Of a stretch of DNA of 6,116 nt, positions 5,987 to 6,116 are shown piece by piece. The notes below the pieces were generated by a model that saw nothing but the letters and a program-made list of their open reading frames with translations, did not search any database and was not told the DNA's origin. The translations under genes were made by a program, and so were the position numbers. Position 1 is the stretch's first letter; each line of letters begins with the position of its first letter. Source of the DNA: Candidatus Dadabacteria bacterium RIFCSPHIGHO2_12_FULL_53_21 (GTDB taxonomy: Bacteria; Desulfobacterota_D; UBA1144; Nemesobacterales; UBA2774); NCBI GenBank assembly GCA_001775255.1, contig MFCJ01000090.1, positions 778 to 6,893 on the forward strand, given 5' to 3'.

Positions 5987-6116
5987 TTAAGCAGTTACTT
6001 TTCTTTTTCTCACAGCAAATAATCCGAATATCCCTAAAATCCCCGCCATAGCTATAAGACCCCATTCGGAGAGAGTCGGTATCGCGTCCGTCTGCACGTT
6101 CCGGAATGTGCATGAT
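5987..6116 (-). CDS. C-terminal end of a second IPTL-CTERM protein, 5' part missing
   Basis: A minus-strand frame enters from the right edge and ends at TAA (5987-5989), giving the last 42 residues. They include IPTLSEWG at window residues 12-19, a hydrophobic segment (LIAMAGILGIFGLFAV), and a basic end, RKRKVTA. This is a textbook IPTL-CTERM sorting tail, so the complete protein should be exported and handled by an exosortase of the XrtH type. The tail is identical in 21 of 31 positions to that of the convergent gene at 5366-5905, and the codon differences are mostly silent. The preceding SCTFRNVQTDA resembles the closing C-x-F-x-N strand of the same beta domain (compare TCLFVNN in the neighbour), so the two genes are probably paralogues. 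The start and domain content lie outside the window. Confidence 0.85.
   Translation of the reverse strand, partial: SCTFRNVQTDAIPTLSEWGLIAMAGILGIFGLFAVRKRKVTA

Overview
The window looks like a piece of a Gram-negative bacterial chromosome of moderate GC content. Two genes carry an IPTL-CTERM tail, a C-terminal sorting signal of the PEP-CTERM/exosortase type known from bacteria with an outer membrane. Promoters are of ordinary sigma-70 type, and an RtcA-type RNA cyclase and a TauE/SafE-DUF1634 pair are present. I cannot place the phylum from the sequence alone; a proteobacterial or Desulfobacterota-like lineage is a guess.

Layout. Positions 1-672 (minus) hold the N-terminal 224 codons of an exported or membrane-anchored DUF1254 protein that runs off the left edge, with its own promoter at about 776-803. 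Positions 884-3175 (minus) hold a compact three-gene operon read from right to left: a TauE/SafE (TSUP) anion exporter, its usual small DUF1634 membrane partner, and RNA 3'-terminal phosphate cyclase (rtcA). A perfect 14-bp palindrome lies just ahead of the exporter start. A 261-bp spacer with a hairpin follows. Positions 3437-4306 (minus) encode a secreted protein whose mature part has 22 cysteines and repeated cysteine modules; I do not recognise its family. Just upstream of it, at 4420-4530, is a broken copy of only the first 37 codons of the same TauE/SafE gene.

The right third reads mostly on the plus strand. It has a cold-shock protein (4727-4936) with a strong promoter, a leader of about 100 nt, a near-consensus ribosome binding site and a long-stem terminator. 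Next comes a non-coding stretch of about 370 bp, then a small secreted IPTL-CTERM protein with a prealbumin-like beta domain (5366-5905). A second IPTL-CTERM gene enters convergently from the right edge (5987-6116, minus; only the last 42 codons are inside). The two share a bidirectional UUCG-loop terminator.

How the genes may work together. The exporter and DUF1634 protein probably form one membrane unit, and rtcA seems to be a co-transcribed passenger. The two IPTL-CTERM proteins are probably processed by the same exosortase (XrtH type), which would be encoded elsewhere. The most novel material is the cysteine-rich secreted protein, the paired IPTL-CTERM genes, and the truncated exporter copy next to the cysteine-rich gene. 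I see no CRISPR array, tRNA, rRNA, transposase or complete mobile element.
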